DNA of 21,337 bases from an uncultured Lachnospiraceae bacterium (GTDB taxonomy: Bacteria > Bacillota > Clostridia > Lachnospirales > Lachnospiraceae): contig CAJUOO010000060.1 in the NCBI GenBank assembly GCA_910588535.1, forward strand, positions 1 through 21,337, given 5' to 3'. The position numbers and the translations under genes are program-made. Below the pieces are notes generated by a model. That model searched no databases. It was not told the DNA's origin and saw only the letters and a list, made by a program, of their open reading frames with translations. Shown one piece after another: positions 21,306 to 21,337 of this stretch (positions are counted from its first letter, which is position 1; the number at the start of each line of letters is the position of its first letter).

Positions 21306-21335
21306 TCCTCCGTCACCCCGCTCGCGCTTAGTGAA
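21306..21335 (-). repeat. Right arm of the terminal inverted repeat
   Basis: The reverse complement of this segment equals bases 1-30 at 29 of 30 positions. Two further A residues follow to the window end, so the element continues at least two bases outward (TTTTCACTAAG on the minus strand). Confidence 0.85.
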
Positions 21336-21337
21336 AA

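Noticed and set aside
1..21337. Composite transposon, prophage or genomic island bounded by the terminal inverted repeats
   Set aside because: No transposase, integrase or phage gene is present, the genes are core motility and housekeeping genes in conserved order, and codon usage looks uniform. Inversion or repeat-caused assembly break is more plausible.

Overview
This window is a chromosomal flagellar and chemotaxis locus from a low-to-moderate GC Gram-positive anaerobe. All 20 genes lie on the + strand. The best guess is a Lachnospiraceae-type Clostridia (Roseburia/Butyrivibrio-like). That rests on strong AGGAGG ribosome-binding sites, gene order, FlgK/FlgL/FliD proteins of clostridial character, and a mbl-flgF-flgG block plus a comFC-yvyF-flgN/flgM-flgK-flgL-fliW-csrA-flaG-fliD-fliS-fliT block that matches two separate Bacillus subtilis loci. 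The genus is inference.

Layout. 1-332: a gene-free leader with one arm of a 30-bp inverted repeat at the window edge, a pair of 30-bp direct repeats, and a promoter. 333-3786: a membrane chemoreceptor and a soluble PAS/GAF-like sensor with no output domain. 3832-6868: an MreB/Mbl actin homologue followed by the flagellar rod genes flgF (flhO), flgG (flhP) and a FlgJ-type rod-binding protein. 7003-10412: recD2, comFC and yvyF, closed by a strong intrinsic terminator. 10498-10760: copies of a small hairpin-forming dispersed repeat, then a near-consensus sigma-28 promoter. 10802-17582: flgN, flgM, two tandem flgK paralogues, an oversized flgL, fliW and csrA. 17587-21047: a second sigma-28 promoter, then flaG, fliD, fliS and a FliT-like chaperone gene, closed by an intrinsic terminator. 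21092-21337: another copy of the dispersed repeat and the second arm of the terminal inverted repeat.

How the genes work together. FlgF, FlgG and FlgJ build the rod. FlgK and FlgL form the hook-filament junction, FliD caps the filament, and FlgN, FliS and FliT are the export chaperones for these late substrates. FlgM holds sigma-28 in check until hook completion. FliW and CsrA couple flagellin secretion to flagellin translation. Three sites of the form TAA(A/T)-N15-(G/A)(C/T)CGAT(A)(A/T) with identical spacing sit upstream of flgG, flgN and flaG, suggesting that rod completion, junction/cap synthesis and FlgM itself are all late sigma-28 outputs. No flagellin gene is in the window.

The most notable points are: comFC appears to start at an AUU codon with a perfect Shine-Dalgarno, so a conventional call would cut off its zinc finger; sigma-28 promoter sites share exact geometry, one directly abutting the flgF stop codon; a CsrA-like binding site overlaps the flaG ribosome-binding site; flgK is duplicated with divergent insertions; and several unexplained repeat families include inverted repeats at the exact window ends. 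I found no defence system, prophage, CRISPR array or biosynthetic cluster.
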